Shown here piece by piece: positions 52,155-52,706 of a stretch of 52,706 nucleotides of DNA (its first letter is position 1; each line of letters begins with the position of its first letter). The stretch lies in contig NZ_JAANIG010000032.1 in assembly GCF_011174675.1 (NCBI RefSeq), forward strand, positions 1-52,706, given 5' to 3'. Under the pieces are notes generated by a model. That model had not been told where the DNA came from, did no database searches, and saw nothing but the letters and a program-made list of their open reading frames with translations. The stretch comes from Perlabentimonas gracilis. Its GTDB lineage: Bacteria > Bacteroidota > Bacteroidia > Bacteroidales > Tenuifilaceae. A program made the translations under genes and the position numbers.

Positions 52155-52706
52155 ATGGTTACCTACTTTTGTTTTTCCCTAAATTGTCTGGCAATCTTAT
52201 CCATCAGCAGCATCTTGTTCCCGTTTTGTGCATTGGGTCACCCAAATCAGAATCTATATTACACGCCCAATATAGCGCATCTGGCTAGCTTTATTACTAA
52301 GCATTAGGTAAAAGCCCCCTTACTTTCTCCTTGATGAGAAAGTAAGCAAAGAATCCCTGCCCGACTGAAGCGGTCAGGCGGGAATGTAAAACCCTGCCTG
52401 CACTGCCGTTTCGGCAGGCAGGGATGCTGCTGCCCGCCCTGCTGAACCCCAAGCCCTATGGCGATGTAGGCGATATGGAACAGGGGTATGGATAACCTAT
52501 GGTCTGCTGAAAAACTCGAAATTAGAATATGATTCGTTTTTCCGAGGTCTATTCGTTTTCCCTCTGGCATCGGCTGGTGAGCCGAAAAACAAGTGCAGCG
52601 GGCGGTAAAAAAAAATCTGCTGTTTGAGCACCGACGTAGGAGGTGCGAGTTCAGATTTTTTCCGCCTGCAAGCGTAGTTTTTCGTGCGAGGCAGGCGTAG
52701 CCTTGA
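52155..52706. repeat. Repeat-rich non-coding right end
   Basis: It contains a hairpin TTACTTTCTC/GAGAAAGTAA (52320-52345), a CTGCCG/CGGCAG hairpin (52403-52417) and a 100-base inverted repeat at 52584-52683. The latter has arms GAAAAAC/GTTTTTC, GGCGG/CCGCC and AAAAAATCTG/CAGATTTTTT. I see no real gene; the open frame on the minus strand is made of repeat sequence. Confidence 0.6.

Noticed and set aside
52304-52570. 88-residue minus-strand frame at the right end
   Set aside because: It lies in repeat and hairpin DNA, has no domain, and shows no promoter or natural end.
1-52706. tRNA or rRNA genes
   Set aside because: The hairpins I examined lack a cloverleaf with TTC and anticodon arms, and no long conserved rRNA segment was seen.

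Overview
The window looks like a chromosomal segment of a member of the Bacteroidota, probably an environmental Bacteroidales/Marinilabiliales-type lineage. The reasons are: C-terminal sorting domains of the type IX secretion system of both type A (32802-39458) and type B (41944-50325), a PorP/SprF protein, two TonB-dependent receptors, a SiaC-like DUF1987 protein, a class II photolyase, several sites matching the Bacteroidota -7 promoter element TAnnTTTG, and little sign of Shine-Dalgarno sequences. I saw no rRNA, tRNA or CRISPR array.

The left part (1-11000) is an accessory island of small defence-like and broken genes. It begins with the first codons of an IS3-type transposase running off the left edge. 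It then has a uracil-DNA-glycosylase-like protein, a WYL regulator, a disrupted PD-(D/E)XK nuclease followed by a GIY-YIG-like gene, a satD/DUF3307 pair with a repeated operator-like motif, and an orphan HipB/Y4mF-type antitoxin behind three evenly spaced operators. A type IV AbiE toxin-antitoxin pair, a phospholipase-D-like nuclease, and a decayed second copy of that nuclease's 3' end complete the island.

The middle (11000-32500) is mostly chromosomal housekeeping and envelope functions. It holds tex, a hybrid histidine kinase with a periplasmic-binding-like sensor, a His-rich membrane protein followed by a His-rich TonB receptor (likely metal uptake), a lipoprotein phosphodiesterase, and a DUF3575 barrel. 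A leftward run follows: PatB-type C-S lyase, serine hydrolase, dihydroorotate-dehydrogenase-like protein and photolyase. Next come small unknown genes, a SiaC-like protein, and a YfiR-domain hybrid kinase divergent from a TonB receptor.

The right part (32500-52706) is dominated by two giant divergent secreted proteins of 2218 and 2793 residues. They are separated by a 2 kb array of palindromic repeats that surrounds a small GIY-YIG nuclease gene. The stems of the central palindromes differ between copies by paired, compensating changes. The 2793-residue PKD protein is followed by a perfect 316-bp tandem duplication containing a heptamer minisatellite, and then by porP/sprF, its likely secretion partner. 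The right end is again a repeat-rich non-coding segment.
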